DNA of 64,000 nt from Lachnoclostridium sp. Marseille-P6806 (GCF_900625025.1 NZ_LR130585.1:25172-89171), one strand, 5' to 3'. Positions 51,443 to 60,591 are shown, numbered from the stretch's first letter. Made by a program: numbers and translations. The notes: generated from the sequence alone by a model not told the origin.

Positions 51443-53797
51443 ATGTCGGAAATCGGAAATCAGATTCTCGGGCTCACGGAGGCGGAGGCGGCAGAACGCC
51501 GCAGGAACGGACTCTCCAACCGGCAGCCGGATTCGTCGGCGAAGTCGGTGAAAGACATTGTCAAAGAAAATATTTTAACATATTTTAACGGCATTTTTCT
51601 TCTGCTGACCGTTCTTCTGATTGCGGCGGGCTCTTTCCGGAGCCTCACCTTTCTTCCGGTGATCATTCTCAACACGGTGATTGGGATTGTGCAGGAGATA
51701 CATGCCAAAAAGGTTCTGGACGAGCTGTCTGTCATCAGCGAGGCTCGGGCTCTGGTGCTGCGGGAGGGACAGGAGTACGAGCTGCCGATCGAGAAGCTGG
51801 TGCAGGGGGATGTGATCCGCCTGCGCGCCGGGAATCAGATCCCCGCGGATGCGCGGGTGATCGGGGGGAGAGCGGCCGTCAATGAATCGCTCCTAACCGG
51901 TGAGGCGGATGAAATTGAAAAGACGCCTGCGCCGGAGCACTGCGAGCTCCGATCGGGGAGCTTTGTGGTGTCGGGCGACTGCTATGCGCGCCTGACGCGG
52001 GTCGGCGCGGATTCCTATATCGCACAGCTTGCCGCGCGGGCAAAAGAAATGCCCGCGGGGGAGCAGTCCGAGATGATCCGCGCGATCAACCGTCTGATCA
52101 TTGTGGCCGGTATTCTCATCATTCCCATCGGGGTCACGCTTTTCGTCCAGAGCTATGTAATTCAGGAGAGCAGCTTTCGCGACAGCGTTGTTTCCATGGT
52201 CGCCGCCGTGATCGGCATGATACCGGAGGGGCTGTATCTTCTGGTGTCCGTGGCGCTCGCTCTCAGCGCGGTACGGCTCGCGCAGAGCAGGGTCGTGCTG
52301 CACGATATGAGGAGCATTGAGACGCTGACGCGCGTGGACGTGCTCTGCGTCGACAAGACCGGAACCATCACGAGCGACGAGATGTTTGTGACGGACTGTG
52401 TTGCGGGGGAGGACAGCGATCCGGCGGCGCTCGCGGATTACGAGCGGCTCCTCGGCGGATATCTTGATATCCTGCCGGACAATAATATCACCATGGCGGC
52501 GCTCCGTGCTTTTTTCCGGGAACGCAGCGATCTGGAGGTGCGGGATTTCCTGCCGTTCAGCTCCAAGAACAAATATTCCGAGCTGCAGGCGCGGGACGGC
52601 GTTTATCGCCTCGGCGCGCCGGAGTGTGTTCTTGACCGGGAGACGCTCGCGCGGAGTGAGGAGATCACGGATTATTACGCCCGCAAGGGGGAGCGCGTGC
52701 TGGTTTTTGCCCGGAACGGGGACGGCGGGGGGCGCTTCTCCCCGCTCCTTTTCGTGGCCCTGCGCAACGGTCTGCGGCCGGGCGTGGAAAAGACGTTCCG
52801 CTATTTCCGGGATCAGGGCGTTGCGGTCAAGGTGATCTCGGGGGACAATCCCCTGACGGTCGCGCGGATCGCGCAAAGCGCGGGCGTCCCCGGGGCCGAA
52901 CGCTATGTGGACTGCTCTGTCCTTGCGGAGGAAAGGCAGCTTGCGGCGGCGGCAAGGAAATTCACGGTGTTCGGGCGCGTGCGCCCCGAGCAGAAGAAGC
53001 AGCTGGTGCAGGCCCTGCAGAAGCAGGGACATACGGTCGCCATGACGGGCGACGGCGTCAATGATATTCTTGCGATGAAAGAGGCGGACTGCTCCATCGC
53101 CATGGGCTCCGGGTCCGACGCGGCGCGGCAGGCGGCGCAGGTCGTTCTGCTGGATTCCGATTTTACGCGCATGCAGAACATCGTCTATGAGGGGCGGCGG
53201 GATATCAATAATATTTCGCGGTCCGCGACGCTGTTCCTCGTAAAGAATATTTTTTCGCTGCTGCTGTCGCTGTTCTCGATAGTGAATCTGCTGGAATATC
53301 CGCTGCAGCCGACACAGATTTCTCTGGTCAGCATGTTCAACATCGGCGTGCCGGCTTTCTTTCTTGCGCTGGAGTCGAATCAGAAGCGGCAGAAGCCGCA
53401 TTTCCTGCGGCGTATTCTGCTGAAAGCCATGCCTGCGGCGCTGACGGATTTCTTTATTATTGCGGCGATGGTCATTTTTGCACAGATCTTTGAGGTGCCG
53501 GCGGAGGATGTTTCCGTGGCGGCGACATTCCTGCTTGCGATCGTCGGCTTCATGATTCTGATCCGCATTTCCTCGCCGCTCAACCGCTTCCGCCGGCTCG
53601 TCATCGGCGGATGTATTGCGGGTATGATACTGGCGGCGCGGCTGTTCAGCGCTCTGTTCGCCATCCGCTATATTTCTCTGCGCTGCGTACTGCTGTTTGT
53701 TCTGTTTGCGATTGCGACAGAGCCGTTTATGCGCTATCTGACCCGGTTTTTCCGCTGGCTGGAGCGCAAGGCATATGGGAGAGGGGGAGAAGTTTGA
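51443..53797 (+). CDS. HAD-IC P-type cation ATPase, CtpE-like
   Basis: 784 residues. Phosphorylation site Asp304 lies in CVDKTGTITSDE, the actuator has LLTGEADEIEKTP (TGE), and the hinge is MTGDGVNDILAMKEADCSIA. The membrane motif before Asp304 is MIPEGLYLLVSVALALSAVR, with no CPC, so it is not a heavy-metal pump. The sequence around SGSDAARQAAQVVLLDSDF and the C-terminal helices resemble CtpE, linked to calcium in mycobacteria. GGAGGACAG precedes the ATG at 51443; the ATG at 51430 is in another frame. Its ion is inferred only loosely. Confidence 0.88.
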   Translation: MSEIGNQILGLTEAEAAERRRNGLSNRQPDSSAKSVKDIVKENILTYFNGIFLLLTVLLIAAGSFRSLTFLPVIILNTVIGIVQEIHAKKVLDELSVISEARALVLREGQEYELPIEKLVQGDVIRLRAGNQIPADARVIGGRAAVNESLLTGEADEIEKTPAPEHCELRSGSFVVSGDCYARLTRVGADSYIAQLAARAKEMPAGEQSEMIRAINRLIIVAGILIIPIGVTLFVQSYVIQESSFRDSVVSMVAAVIGMIPEGLYLLVSVALALSAVRLAQSRVVLHDMRSIETLTRVDVLCVDKTGTITSDEMFVTDCVAGEDSDPAALADYERLLGGYLDILPDNNITMAALRAFFRERSDLEVRDFLPFSSKNKYSELQARDGVYRLGAPECVLDRETLARSEEITDYYARKGERVLVFARNGDGGGRFSPLLFVALRNGLRPGVEKTFRYFRDQGVAVKVISGDNPLTVARIAQSAGVPGAERYVDCSVLAEERQLAAAARKFTVFGRVRPEQKKQLVQALQKQGHTVAMTGDGVNDILAMKEADCSIAMGSGSDAARQAAQVVLLDSDFTRMQNIVYEGRRDINNISRSATLFLVKNIFSLLLSLFSIVNLLEYPLQPTQISLVSMFNIGVPAFFLALESNQKRQKPHFLRRILLKAMPAALTDFFIIAAMVIFAQIFEVPAEDVSVAATFLLAIVGFMILIRISSPLNRFRRLVIGGCIAGMILAARLFSALFAIRYISLRCVLLFVLFAIATEPFMRYLTRFFRWLERKAYGRGGEV

Positions 53798-53883
53798 AAG
53801 CCCTGCTGATGCAGTCCTTTCAAACTCCGACATCGGTGCGGGGCACCGAGTCGCAGATCGCATCGGCGAATCTGAAATTCGCC
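53792..53883 (+). other. String of three perfect hairpins between genes
   Basis: GTTTGAAAG/CTTTCAAAC (53792-53800/53817-53825) overlaps the ATPase stop codon. TCGGTGC/GCACCGA (53833-53839/53843-53849) has a three-base loop. GGCGAAT/ATTCGCC (53865-53871/53877-53883) has a five-base loop. No T-run follows. The last runs into GCCTCGC, a motif also found in the dispersed element, so this may be a degenerate relative. Confidence 0.5.
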
Positions 53884-53902
53884 TCGCGGGAAAGGGGAAA
53901 GC

Positions 53903-54142
53903 ATGAAAATCAGAACCGTTGCGATTGTAAGTCTGTCCGGCGGCGTGCTTGCCGGAAAGCCGATGGATGAGACTTATGACGCGGAGTACAGGGCGCTGCT
54001 GCGGGAGGTGATTGCAGATCCCTCGCTGCCGGTGGTGTGCAATGTGAATATCGGGCATGCGCTCCCCCGCTGCATTATTCCGTTCGGCATGGAGGCGGAA
54101 GTCGATGCGGAGCGGCAGGAGATCGTATTTGCGGAAAAATGA
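53903..54142 (+). pseudogene. Internally deleted S66 (LD-carboxypeptidase/MccF-like) peptidase remnant
   Basis: The 79-residue frame joins two ends of the S66 family as I remember it: RTVAIVSLSGGVL resembles the N-terminal strand (usually VAIVSLSSG), and GKPMDETYDAEYRALLREV with VVCNVNIGHALPRCIIPFG resembles the extreme C-terminus that carries the catalytic His. Some 250 residues with the Ser and Glu are missing, so it cannot be active. The join lies at GGVLAG, which could be a short repeat used for the deletion. The frame and a good ribosome binding site (GGGAAAGGGG) are intact, so a small protein may still be made. Confidence 0.6.
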
Positions 54143-54145
54143 CGG

Positions 54146-54781
54146 GTGCGCGGCGCATTCGGAAAGGAGGACAGAGTCATCGAGAGTATCAGGGAGCTGA
54201 CAGTGGAAGAGGTAAGGGAGGTGTACCGGCGCTGTATGACGGCGGATTTTCCGGACAATGAGAGAAAGCCGCTCGGGAGAATCGAGACGGCGCTGCGGGA
54301 GGGCCGCTATCTCTGCTACGGGTGTTTTTGGAAGGACGAGCTGTGCGGCTATGCGTTCTTTGCCTATCTGCCGGGGAAACAGGGCAGAGAATATCTTCTG
54401 GATTATCTGGCAGTTCTTAAAAACAAGCGGGGAAAGGGCGTCGGTTCGAACTTTCTGAGAGCGCTGGAGCGCAGCCTCCCTGATGCGGCGTGCGTGATTG
54501 GCGAGGTGGAAAACCCGGATTATGCGGGGAGCAAGGCGGAACGGGAAAGGCGGGAGAGACGGATCCGCTTTTACCGCCGCAGCGGCATCGAGGACACAGG
54601 TGTGACCGTGCGCCTTTTTGGCGTGGAATACCGGGTTCTGGAGCAGCCGGTGAGAGCCCGGCACGAGGCGGCGGAGATCCGGGAAATATATGACCGGCTG
54701 TACCGCTCGATTCTCCCGGCGGAGCTGTATTCCTCAAAAGTTCTGATTCATCAGAAAAAGAATTTGACAAAAATGAAATAA
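54146..54781 (+). CDS. GNAT-family N-acetyltransferase
   Basis: Up to 211 residues. The acetyl-CoA loop is LAVLKNKRGKGVGSNFL, after YLLDY and FAYLPG strands; IRFYRRSGIEDTGV is the C-terminal motif of the fold. The start is uncertain. GTG at 54146, four bases after the preceding stop, is the first legal codon but has no good site. The strong site AAAGGAGG at 54163-54170 points to GTC 54176 or ATC 54179 in the same frame, giving the natural N-terminus IESIRELT. The C-terminal 25 residues run into the promoter of the next gene. Substrate unknown. Confidence 0.85.
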   Translation: MRGAFGKEDRVIESIRELTVEEVREVYRRCMTADFPDNERKPLGRIETALREGRYLCYGCFWKDELCGYAFFAYLPGKQGREYLLDYLAVLKNKRGKGVGSNFLRALERSLPDAACVIGEVENPDYAGSKAERERRERRIRFYRRSGIEDTGVTVRLFGVEYRVLEQPVRARHEAAEIREIYDRLYRSILPAELYSSKVLIHQKKNLTKMK

Positions 54782-54792
54782 TTTTGTAATAT
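54764..54792 (+). promoter_or_regulatory. Promoter of the secreted 3D-like protein gene
   Basis: TTGACA (54764-54769) and TAATAT (54787-54792) are separated by 17 bases, and the gene starts 45 bases after the -10. The -35 box is inside the last codons of the GNAT gene. Confidence 0.75.
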
Positions 54793-54836
54793 GTCCTCGG
54801 TTACCGTTCACTTGTTTATGACGCGGGGACATAATT

Positions 54837-55349
54837 TTGAAAAAGACAGGTAAAATCCTTACCGTGCTCTGCGCGATGCTTGCGGCGGCGCTCCTGTTCA
54901 TCGGGACCGGCAAAGAGGCGAAAGCAGAGGAATATACGAAGAGCGGCGTGGCAGTGACGCTGGAGAACCTGACGAATGCCGTGAGCTCCGGCGATGCGGC
55001 GCTGATGCTGGAGATTCTGGATGCGCAGACGCGGAGCTTTACATGGGACGGAAAAGTTCTCAGTGCCAGGGCAGGTGTTAACTACGGGCCGAACGGCAAG
55101 GAGGTCTATTACAACATGGACATGTCCGCCCGCGTTGAGCTGCTGCATGATATGGGGCTTACCGGCGATTACTGGGTTCGCGCGGACGGCTGCAAGATGT
55201 TCGGCTCTTACATTATGGTTGCGGCTAATCTGACGGAGCGGCCTCTCGGTACGATCCTTGAGACGAGCCTCGGCACGGCGATTGTCGCCGATACCGGCGG
55301 TTTTGCGTCGAAGAACCCCGCCATGCTCGACATCGCGGTGGAATGGTAA
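54837..55349 (+). CDS. Secreted protein with RlpA/3D-like C-terminal domain
   Basis: 170 residues from a TTG start after GCGGGGAC. A signal peptide (ILTVLCAMLAAALLFIG) ends near AKAEE. The central part has repeated short strands. The C-terminal half, with GPLNG-like NYGPNGKEVYYNMDM, YWVRADGCKMFG and TILETSLGTAIVADTGGFA, matches the double-psi barrel of small 3D/RlpA-like proteins of Firmicutes, where the aspartates are catalytic or structural. It may act on the cell wall, though only the fold is supported. It has its own promoter and terminator. Confidence 0.7.
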   Translation: MKKTGKILTVLCAMLAAALLFIGTGKEAKAEEYTKSGVAVTLENLTNAVSSGDAALMLEILDAQTRSFTWDGKVLSARAGVNYGPNGKEVYYNMDMSARVELLHDMGLTGDYWVRADGCKMFGSYIMVAANLTERPLGTILETSLGTAIVADTGGFASKNPAMLDIAVEW

Positions 55350-55426
55350 GAACTGCAATATATACTCTGCTGCCATATACCATACAGATGCGGCAGAGAT
55401 TGGGAAATGAAGCTGACGCGAATGTG

Positions 55427-55478
55427 AAAGGGACCGCAGCTCCGGCGTGCTGATATGCCGGACCGCGGTCCCTTTTTT
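55427..55478 (+). terminator. Rho-independent terminator
   Basis: AAGGGACCGC (from 55428) pairs with GCGGTCCC (55465-55472) plus T, with an inner stem TCCGGC/GCCGGA, followed by six T residues (55473-55478). On the minus strand it may also serve as a stop for udp readthrough. Confidence 0.9.
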
Positions 55479-55534
55479 GGCGATGCTGTTTTCTGCGGTG
55501 CTATGCGCCGCCATGTCCATGCATCGCGATGGTG

Positions 55535-56332
55535 CTATTCGCTGCTCATGTGCCGCCAGGATGCCCGATCCTGCCGGATCAGCTCGCGCACGGCCTCGAT
55601 GCCGACGCGGATCGGCAGATCAATGTCGTGGACGACGGGATTTTCCAGCCCGGCCCGTTCTCTTTCCTGATTGGCCATGACGAGGAACAGCGAACCGACG
55701 CGGACGCCGCGGGCAGCGCCGGCGACAAAGAGCGCGGCGGATTCCATTTCCGAGGCGAGACAGCCGAGACGGAGCCACGCACTCCATTTATTCTGCAGCT
55801 CGTAGCCGACGGGCATGCTTTCCGGGCTGTGCTGCCCGTAGAAAGCATCTTTACACTGCACGACGCCGGTGTGGCAGGTGGCGCCGAGACGCGCTCCGGC
55901 GCTCCGGATCGCCGTGAGAACATCCGGGTCTGCGACCGCGGGGAATTCGAGGGGGGCATATTCGCGGCTGGTGCCCTCCATGCGGACGGCGCCGCTCGCA
56001 ATGACGATATCGCCGCTCTTTATCTCTGTCTGCATTCCGCCGCAGGTGCCGATGCGGACAAAGGTGTCTGCGCCGCAGTTTATAAGCTCCTCGAGCGCAA
56101 TGGATGCGGAGGGGCCGCCGATGCCGGTGGAGGTGACGGAGACCGGAACGCCGTCGAGGAGACCGGTGAATGTGATAAACTCCCGGCTGTCCGCGATCTG
56201 CACGGCATGTTCGAGATATTTTGCGATTTTGGCGCAGCGCTTCGGATCGCCGGGCAGGAGAACATAGCGTCCCACCTCGCCCTTTGCGACCTGAATGTGA
56301 TACTGACGGCTCGGATCCTCAGAATACTTCAT
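55535..56332 (-). CDS. udp: Uridine phosphorylase
   Basis: 265 residues. Nucleoside phosphorylase family I: phosphate-binding [45 protein letters not shown] and [10 protein letters not shown] with the ribose-binding Glu. It cleaves uridine to uracil and ribose 1-phosphate. The ATG at 56332 overlaps the cytidine deaminase stop by four bases; the longer frame upstream is only the overlap with that gene. Together the two convert cytidine to uracil for salvage. Confidence 0.93.
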   Translation of the reverse strand: MKYSEDPSRQYHIQVAKGEVGRYVLLPGDPKRCAKIAKYLEHAVQIADSREFITFTGLLDGVPVSVTSTGIGGPSASIALEELINCGADTFVRIGTCGGMQTEIKSGDIVIASGAVRMEGTSREYAPLEFPAVADPDVLTAIRSAGARLGATCHTGVVQCKDAFYGQHSPESMPVGYELQNKWSAWLRLGCLASEMESAALFVAGAARGVRVGSLFLVMANQERERAGLENPVVHDIDLPIRVGIEAVRELIRQDRASWRHMSSE

Positions 56333-56814
56333 GAATGCTCTCCTCCGGAATCGGGGCGGATGCCGAGACTCCCGGGATGGAAGCTGTCGGGCAGGAGCTC
56401 CCGCAGGGTATAGATGTGATAGTCGTCCGGCGTCCGGGCGCAGATCACAAGGAATGCGTCGGGATCGGCAAACTCGGCAAGCACCTGCCGGCACACGCCG
56501 CAGGGAGTACAGAAATCCGTTATGATTCCCTTTCGTCCTCCGATGACGGCGATGGCGTCAAACTGCCTTTCGCCCTCGCTGACGGCCTTGCATACGGCGG
56601 TTCTTTCGGCGCAGCTTGTGGGCGTGAAAGCGGCGTTTTCCACGTTGCAGCCGGTGTATACCGCGCCGCTTGAGGCAAGGAGCGCCGCGCCGACATGAAA
56701 GCCGGAATACGGAGCGTAGGCGCGGGGAAGCATGAATATGGCGCTTTCGATCAGAGAGCGGAAACCGTCGGGGGTGATGCGGCGGTTTCCGTGCGGCGGA
56801 TTGTGCTTGTCCAT
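56329..56814 (-). CDS. cdd: Cytidine deaminase
   Basis: 161 residues. Zinc ligands and catalytic Glu are in [12 protein letters not shown] and [25 protein letters not shown] and GCNVENAAF are conserved substrate segments. It deaminates cytidine and deoxycytidine. It is the first gene of the udp operon; a minus-strand TATAAT (56862-56867) about 50 bases upstream is a likely -10. GGGAGG lies near the start. Confidence 0.95.
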   Translation of the reverse strand: MDKHNPPHGNRRITPDGFRSLIESAIFMLPRAYAPYSGFHVGAALLASSGAVYTGCNVENAAFTPTSCAERTAVCKAVSEGERQFDAIAVIGGRKGIITDFCTPCGVCRQVLAEFADPDAFLVICARTPDDYHIYTLRELLPDSFHPGSLGIRPDSGGEHS

Positions 56815-56981
56815 GAGGAGCCTCCCGGAAATGGAATGGATGCAGGCAATAGTTCACAAATATTATAGCGGAGAAAAGGGCGATATGGTATAGTTTTAAC
56901 TAAGATCGCGCCGGCGCTCCGAAGAGGAGAGCGGCACCCGTGCGGGGGAGATCAAAAGCTTATAGCGGAGGGACAAACAGG

Positions 56982-57224
56982 ATGCTCAACGTTTCAATCT
57001 GTATTGGAAGTGCGTGCCACATGAAAGGCTCCAAGGCTGTGATTGCCAAGCTCAGGGAGCTCGTTGCAGAAAATAATGTAGGCGACCGGGTGTCGCTGAA
57101 TGGTTCTTTCTGTACGGGAAACTGTCAGCATGCCGTATGTGTTACCATCGGCGATACGCTGTATTCGTTGTCCCCCGAGACGACAGAGGAGTTCTTCAAC
57201 AACGAGATCATGTCGAGAATCTGA
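56982..57224 (+). CDS. Thioredoxin-like [2Fe-2S] ferredoxin (NuoE/HymA-like), hfs cluster
   Basis: 80 residues. Cluster ligands are probably in CIGSACHMKGS and FCTGNCQHAVC, the four-cysteine arrangement of NuoE-like domains. GGAGGGA precedes the ATG at 56982. Small proteins of this kind open the hfs-type [FeFe]-hydrogenase operons. It would carry electrons to the hydrogenase-like proteins encoded next. An intrinsic terminator lies between it and the following gene. Confidence 0.85.
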   Translation: MLNVSICIGSACHMKGSKAVIAKLRELVAENNVGDRVSLNGSFCTGNCQHAVCVTIGDTLYSLSPETTEEFFNNEIMSRI

Positions 57225-57234
57225 ATGATTGTCC

Positions 57235-57278
57235 GCCCCGGTTCGGCGCTGCTCTATGCGTCTCTTCCGGGGCTTTTT
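57235..57278 (+). terminator. Terminator or attenuator inside the hydrogenase cluster
   Basis: GCCCCGG (57235-57241) pairs with CCGGGGC (57267-57273), followed by TTTTT (57274-57278). The next gene's start codon is only 13 bases further, with GTGGAG between as its ribosome binding site. So either expression is reduced step by step, or readthrough is regulated. Confidence 0.65.
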
Positions 57279-57291
57279 GTGTGGAGCCGGC

Positions 57292-59256
57292 ATGAAAATC
57301 ATAGAATTTCACTCTACCAAATGCAGGCATTGCTATAAATGCGTCCGGAACTGCGAGGTGAAAGCCATTATGATCCGCAATGAACGTGCGGAGATCATCG
57401 GCAGTCACTGCATTCTCTGCGGGCGTTGTCTTCAGGTATGCCCCCAGTCCGCCAAGACGCTGGCATCCGAGCTGGGGGCGGTGCAGGATATGATTGCGTC
57501 GGGGGAGCGCGTTGTGGCGACGCTGGCCCCGTCCTACATGGGCGTGCTGAAATTCCGGACGGCGGGACAAGTCTGTGCGGCGCTGCGCCGTCTGGGCTTT
57601 GCGGCCGTATGCGAAACCGGCGAGGGCGCGGCGGCCGTCACGGAGGAGTACGTCCGGCTCATACGCGAGGGGAAGATGGAGAACATCATCACGACCTGCT
57701 GCCCCAGCGTGAACGAGCTGATTGAGCTGTACCATCCGACGCTCGCAAAGTTCCTCGCCCCGGTCGTTTCGCCCATGATCGCGTCGGGAATGATGATCAA
57801 AAAGCGCATGGGGGAGGACGTAAAAGTCGTGTTCATCGGCCCCTGCATCGCGAAGAAAAAAGAAGCGAGGGATCCCCGCTGCGCGGGCTGGGTTGATGCT
57901 GTTGTCAGCTTTGACGACATCAAGGGGTGGCTCGAGGAGGAGGGCGTTTCCGCCCTGGACTGTGAGGACATTCCCTTTGACACGGCGGACCCGAAGATCA
58001 ACCGTCTCTATCCCGTCACGGGAGGGATCCTGAAATCCGTGCGTGTTTCGCTTGCGGAGGAGGAGCGCGGCGATGGAACGGAGGGGGAGTTCTCCGGGCG
58101 GCGGGAAACCGGGGACGGTCAGGATGCCCTCCTGCCTGTCGATTCATACCGGAAATTTTATGTTCACGGGGCAAAGGACTGCATCGATTTGTGCCGCGAC
58201 ATGGAGGCTGGCGGCGTAAAGGGCTGCTTTATTGAAATGAATATGTGCTCGGACGGCTGCATCAAGGGTCCTCTCGTCCGGGACGATGATGTCTATAAAT
58301 ATAAGGTCAAGCTGGATATGGGAGAGGTGGTTCCGCGCGAGGCCGTCCCGCGGGGGCTTTTGCGGGAGATGATGAGCGGACTTTCTTTCCGCCGGAGCTT
58401 CGGCGGCAGGGCTCTGGAGGATCCGCTTCCGACCGAGGAGCAGATCCGGGAGATTCTGGGGCGCATCGGGAAGCTCAGTCCGGAGGACGAGCTCAACTGC
58501 GGCGCCTGCGGTTATCCGACCTGCCGGGACAAGGCGGTCGCGGTCTTTCAGGGCAAGGCCGAGCTTGACATGTGCATCCCCTATATTCATCAGCAGGCGG
58601 AGTCGCTTGCGGGGACCGTCATGGCGGAAAGCCCCAATGCAATCATTGTCGTCGACCGCAGCATGCAGGTCATGGAATATTCCGGGCAGAGCGAGGCGTA
58701 TTTCGGGGTGCCGCGCGGGCAGGCCATGGGGAGGCCGCTGTCGGAGGTCATCGGAACCGAGGACTGTGCGCGGGTGTTTGCCTCGGGCGAGGATATTCAC
58801 GGACTTAAGCTCTCCTATCCGCGCTACGGGCTGACGACGCTCCAGAATATTGTGTATATGCCGAAGCAGGATCTCGTACTGCTTACGATCACCGATATCA
58901 CGCGGCAGGAGGAAAAGGCCGGCGAGGAGTACCGGAGCCGTCTCCATAATATGGAGCTGGCGCAGAACGTCATCCGGGAGCAGATGATCACGGCGCAGAA
59001 GATCGCGCGGCTCCTTGGGGAGACGACAGCCCGCACCAAGACCACTATGACAGCGCTCTGCGATTCCATTCGCGCGGAGGGGGATCTCGCGGAGGCGGAA
59101 AAAATCGGAGGCGGCGCGCCGGAAACCCGGGAGCCGGAAAGCCCTGCGACGACTGCAGGCGGCATTCCTGTGAAGGGGCCGAGGAAGCAGGAATCCGGAA
59201 GCTATCGGATTGTGGAGACATACCGGAAACCAAAGGAACAACCGGAGAAGCGGTGA
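57292..59256 (+). CDS. [FeFe]-hydrogenase-like protein with PAS sensor domain (hfsB/HydS type)
   Basis: 654 residues. In order: two [4Fe-4S] motifs (CRHCYKCVRNC and CILCGRCLQVCPQ); an H-cluster-type domain with modified signatures TTCCPSVNEL, IGPCIAKKKEA and EMNMCSDGCIKGP; a further Fe-S domain (LNCGACGYPTCRDKA and a late Cys); a PAS domain (about 440-540, ESPNAIIVVDRSMQVMEYSG); a helical region; and a disordered tail. The missing classic TSCCPxW tryptophan and the PAS domain mark the sensory group C hydrogenases. It probably senses H2 or redox state and signals to the phosphatase encoded next, with which it overlaps by one base. Confidence 0.88.
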   Translation: MKIIEFHSTKCRHCYKCVRNCEVKAIMIRNERAEIIGSHCILCGRCLQVCPQSAKTLASELGAVQDMIASGERVVATLAPSYMGVLKFRTAGQVCAALRRLGFAAVCETGEGAAAVTEEYVRLIREGKMENIITTCCPSVNELIELYHPTLAKFLAPVVSPMIASGMMIKKRMGEDVKVVFIGPCIAKKKEARDPRCAGWVDAVVSFDDIKGWLEEEGVSALDCEDIPFDTADPKINRLYPVTGGILKSVRVSLAEEERGDGTEGEFSGRRETGDGQDALLPVDSYRKFYVHGAKDCIDLCRDMEAGGVKGCFIEMNMCSDGCIKGPLVRDDDVYKYKVKLDMGEVVPREAVPRGLLREMMSGLSFRRSFGGRALEDPLPTEEQIREILGRIGKLSPEDELNCGACGYPTCRDKAVAVFQGKAELDMCIPYIHQQAESLAGTVMAESPNAIIVVDRSMQVMEYSGQSEAYFGVPRGQAMGRPLSEVIGTEDCARVFASGEDIHGLKLSYPRYGLTTLQNIVYMPKQDLVLLTITDITRQEEKAGEEYRSRLHNMELAQNVIREQMITAQKIARLLGETTARTKTTMTALCDSIRAEGDLAEAEKIGGGAPETREPESPATTAGGIPVKGPRKQESGSYRIVETYRKPKEQPEKR

Positions 59257-60440
59257 TGAACGTAACAACGGAAATTGCCTATAAAAGTCTGAATCATTAT
59301 GGGGAAATTCTCTGCGGAGATACGGTTGAGATCGTGCACCGGGAGGATTCCGACATTGTCATTCTGGCGGACGGAATGGGGAGCGGCGTGCGGGCGAATA
59401 TGCTGTCCACGCTGACCTCCAAGATCTTCGGCTCCATGCTGGAGAGCGGAGCTCACCTGAACGACTGCGTGGCGACGGTCATCGACACGCTGCCGGAGGA
59501 TGCCGCGACGGGGGCGTCGTATTCGACGTTCACGGTTCTGCAGATTTTTCACGACGGACGGGCGACGCTCATTGAGTACGATAATCCGGAAGCGGTTTTT
59601 CTGCGCGGCGGCCGGGTGATGGAAATTCCGAGACGGGAGCGGGTCGAGCTGGGAAAGAGTCTCAACGATTATCGCTTTACGGTGCAGACCGGCGATACCT
59701 TTCTTCTTATGAGCGATGGAACGATTCACGCCGGAGTGGGGCGGCGCTTCAGCTTCGGCTGGCCGTGGGAGGACATCGCTGAGTTTGCCCGCCGCCAGCA
59801 CGAGCGCTTCCAGTCCCCCATGCGCGAGGCTATAGGGATCTGCGAGGCCTGTCTCGATTTGTATGAGGGGAAGCCCGGAGACGATACAACGGTGGCATGC
59901 ATCCGCGTGACCGGGCGGCAGATCGTCCACCTGATGACGGGACCCGCGAGGAACCCGGAGGACGATGGACGGATGGTGTCTGCGTTCATGTCCGGTGATG
60001 CCTCGGTGAAGCGAATCGTATCGGGCGGAACGAGCGCCTCGATTCTGTCCCGGGTGCTGGGAAGGCCCCTGCGTGTTTCGCTCGAATATGACCCGGAGTC
60101 GACGCTGCCGCCGATGGGCGAGATCGAAGGGATCGATCTGGTGACGGAGGGCGTGCTGACGCTCGCCGAGGTGATCCGGATCATTCACGCCTATGCGGAT
60201 ATCGGGACGATCGGGAGGCGTTTTTTTGAAAAGCTGGAACGGCCGAACGCGGCCGACCGGATCGCGAAACTCCTGATTGAGGAATGCACGGAGGTGGAGA
60301 TGTACGTCGGAACGGCCATCAACGCGGCGTATCAGAACCCCGATCTTCCGCTGGAGCTGGGGATGCGGCAGAATCTGACCCGTCAGCTCGCGGAGGCGCT
60401 GAGAGGAATCGGAAAGCCGGTGACGCTGCACATGTTCTGA
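59256..60440 (+). CDS. SpoIIE/PP2C-type serine phosphatase of the hydrogenase cluster
   Basis: 394 residues. PP2C motifs are GDTVEIVHREDSDIVILADG, then MGSGVRANMLS with the metal-binding Asp/Gly, LIEYDNPEAVFLRGG, TFLLMSDGTIHAGVG and GDDTTVACIRV. About 165 residues after the catalytic domain are of unknown fold. Such phosphatases accompany PAS-containing hydrogenases in hfs-type clusters. The target protein is unknown; no kinase or anti-sigma gene is nearby. The GTG at 59253 and ATG at 59256 are both possible starts; ATG is chosen, overlapping the previous stop. Confidence 0.9.
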   Translation: MNVTTEIAYKSLNHYGEILCGDTVEIVHREDSDIVILADGMGSGVRANMLSTLTSKIFGSMLESGAHLNDCVATVIDTLPEDAATGASYSTFTVLQIFHDGRATLIEYDNPEAVFLRGGRVMEIPRRERVELGKSLNDYRFTVQTGDTFLLMSDGTIHAGVGRRFSFGWPWEDIAEFARRQHERFQSPMREAIGICEACLDLYEGKPGDDTTVACIRVTGRQIVHLMTGPARNPEDDGRMVSAFMSGDASVKRIVSGGTSASILSRVLGRPLRVSLEYDPESTLPPMGEIEGIDLVTEGVLTLAEVIRIIHAYADIGTIGRRFFEKLERPNAADRIAKLLIEECTEVEMYVGTAINAAYQNPDLPLELGMRQNLTRQLAEALRGIGKPVTLHMF

Positions 60441-60557
60441 CCGTCTGCGCGGGCGACGGTTCGGCCGGCGACTGTACGGGATTTAGTGCAGGCGGCCGTA
60501 TTGTTTCCGGTTTGTTAATGATTTATCATGGTAAGCAGACTATTCATCATTCGACAT

Positions 60558-60591
60558 GCTCTCCGCCTGTGCGGAACGGAGGGCGGAGAGC
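60558..60591 (+). other. Leader hairpin before the second hydrogenase gene
   Basis: GCTCTCCGCC (60558-60567) pairs perfectly with GGCGGAGAGC (60582-60591), followed by TCCTTTTGG. The 208-base gap may hold a separate promoter, but no clear boxes were found. The hairpin may attenuate transcription or stabilise the mRNA. Confidence 0.5.

Noticed and set aside
51893..54664. Minus-strand open frame of 923 codons opposite the P-type ATPase
   Set aside because: Antisense to a clear ATPase and two further genes, no ribosome binding site, no domain and very high Arg/His content.
60441..60560. Rex-like site TTGTTAAT near 60509 before the hydrogenase gene
   Set aside because: Only one half-site fits; the second half does not match TTAACAA.
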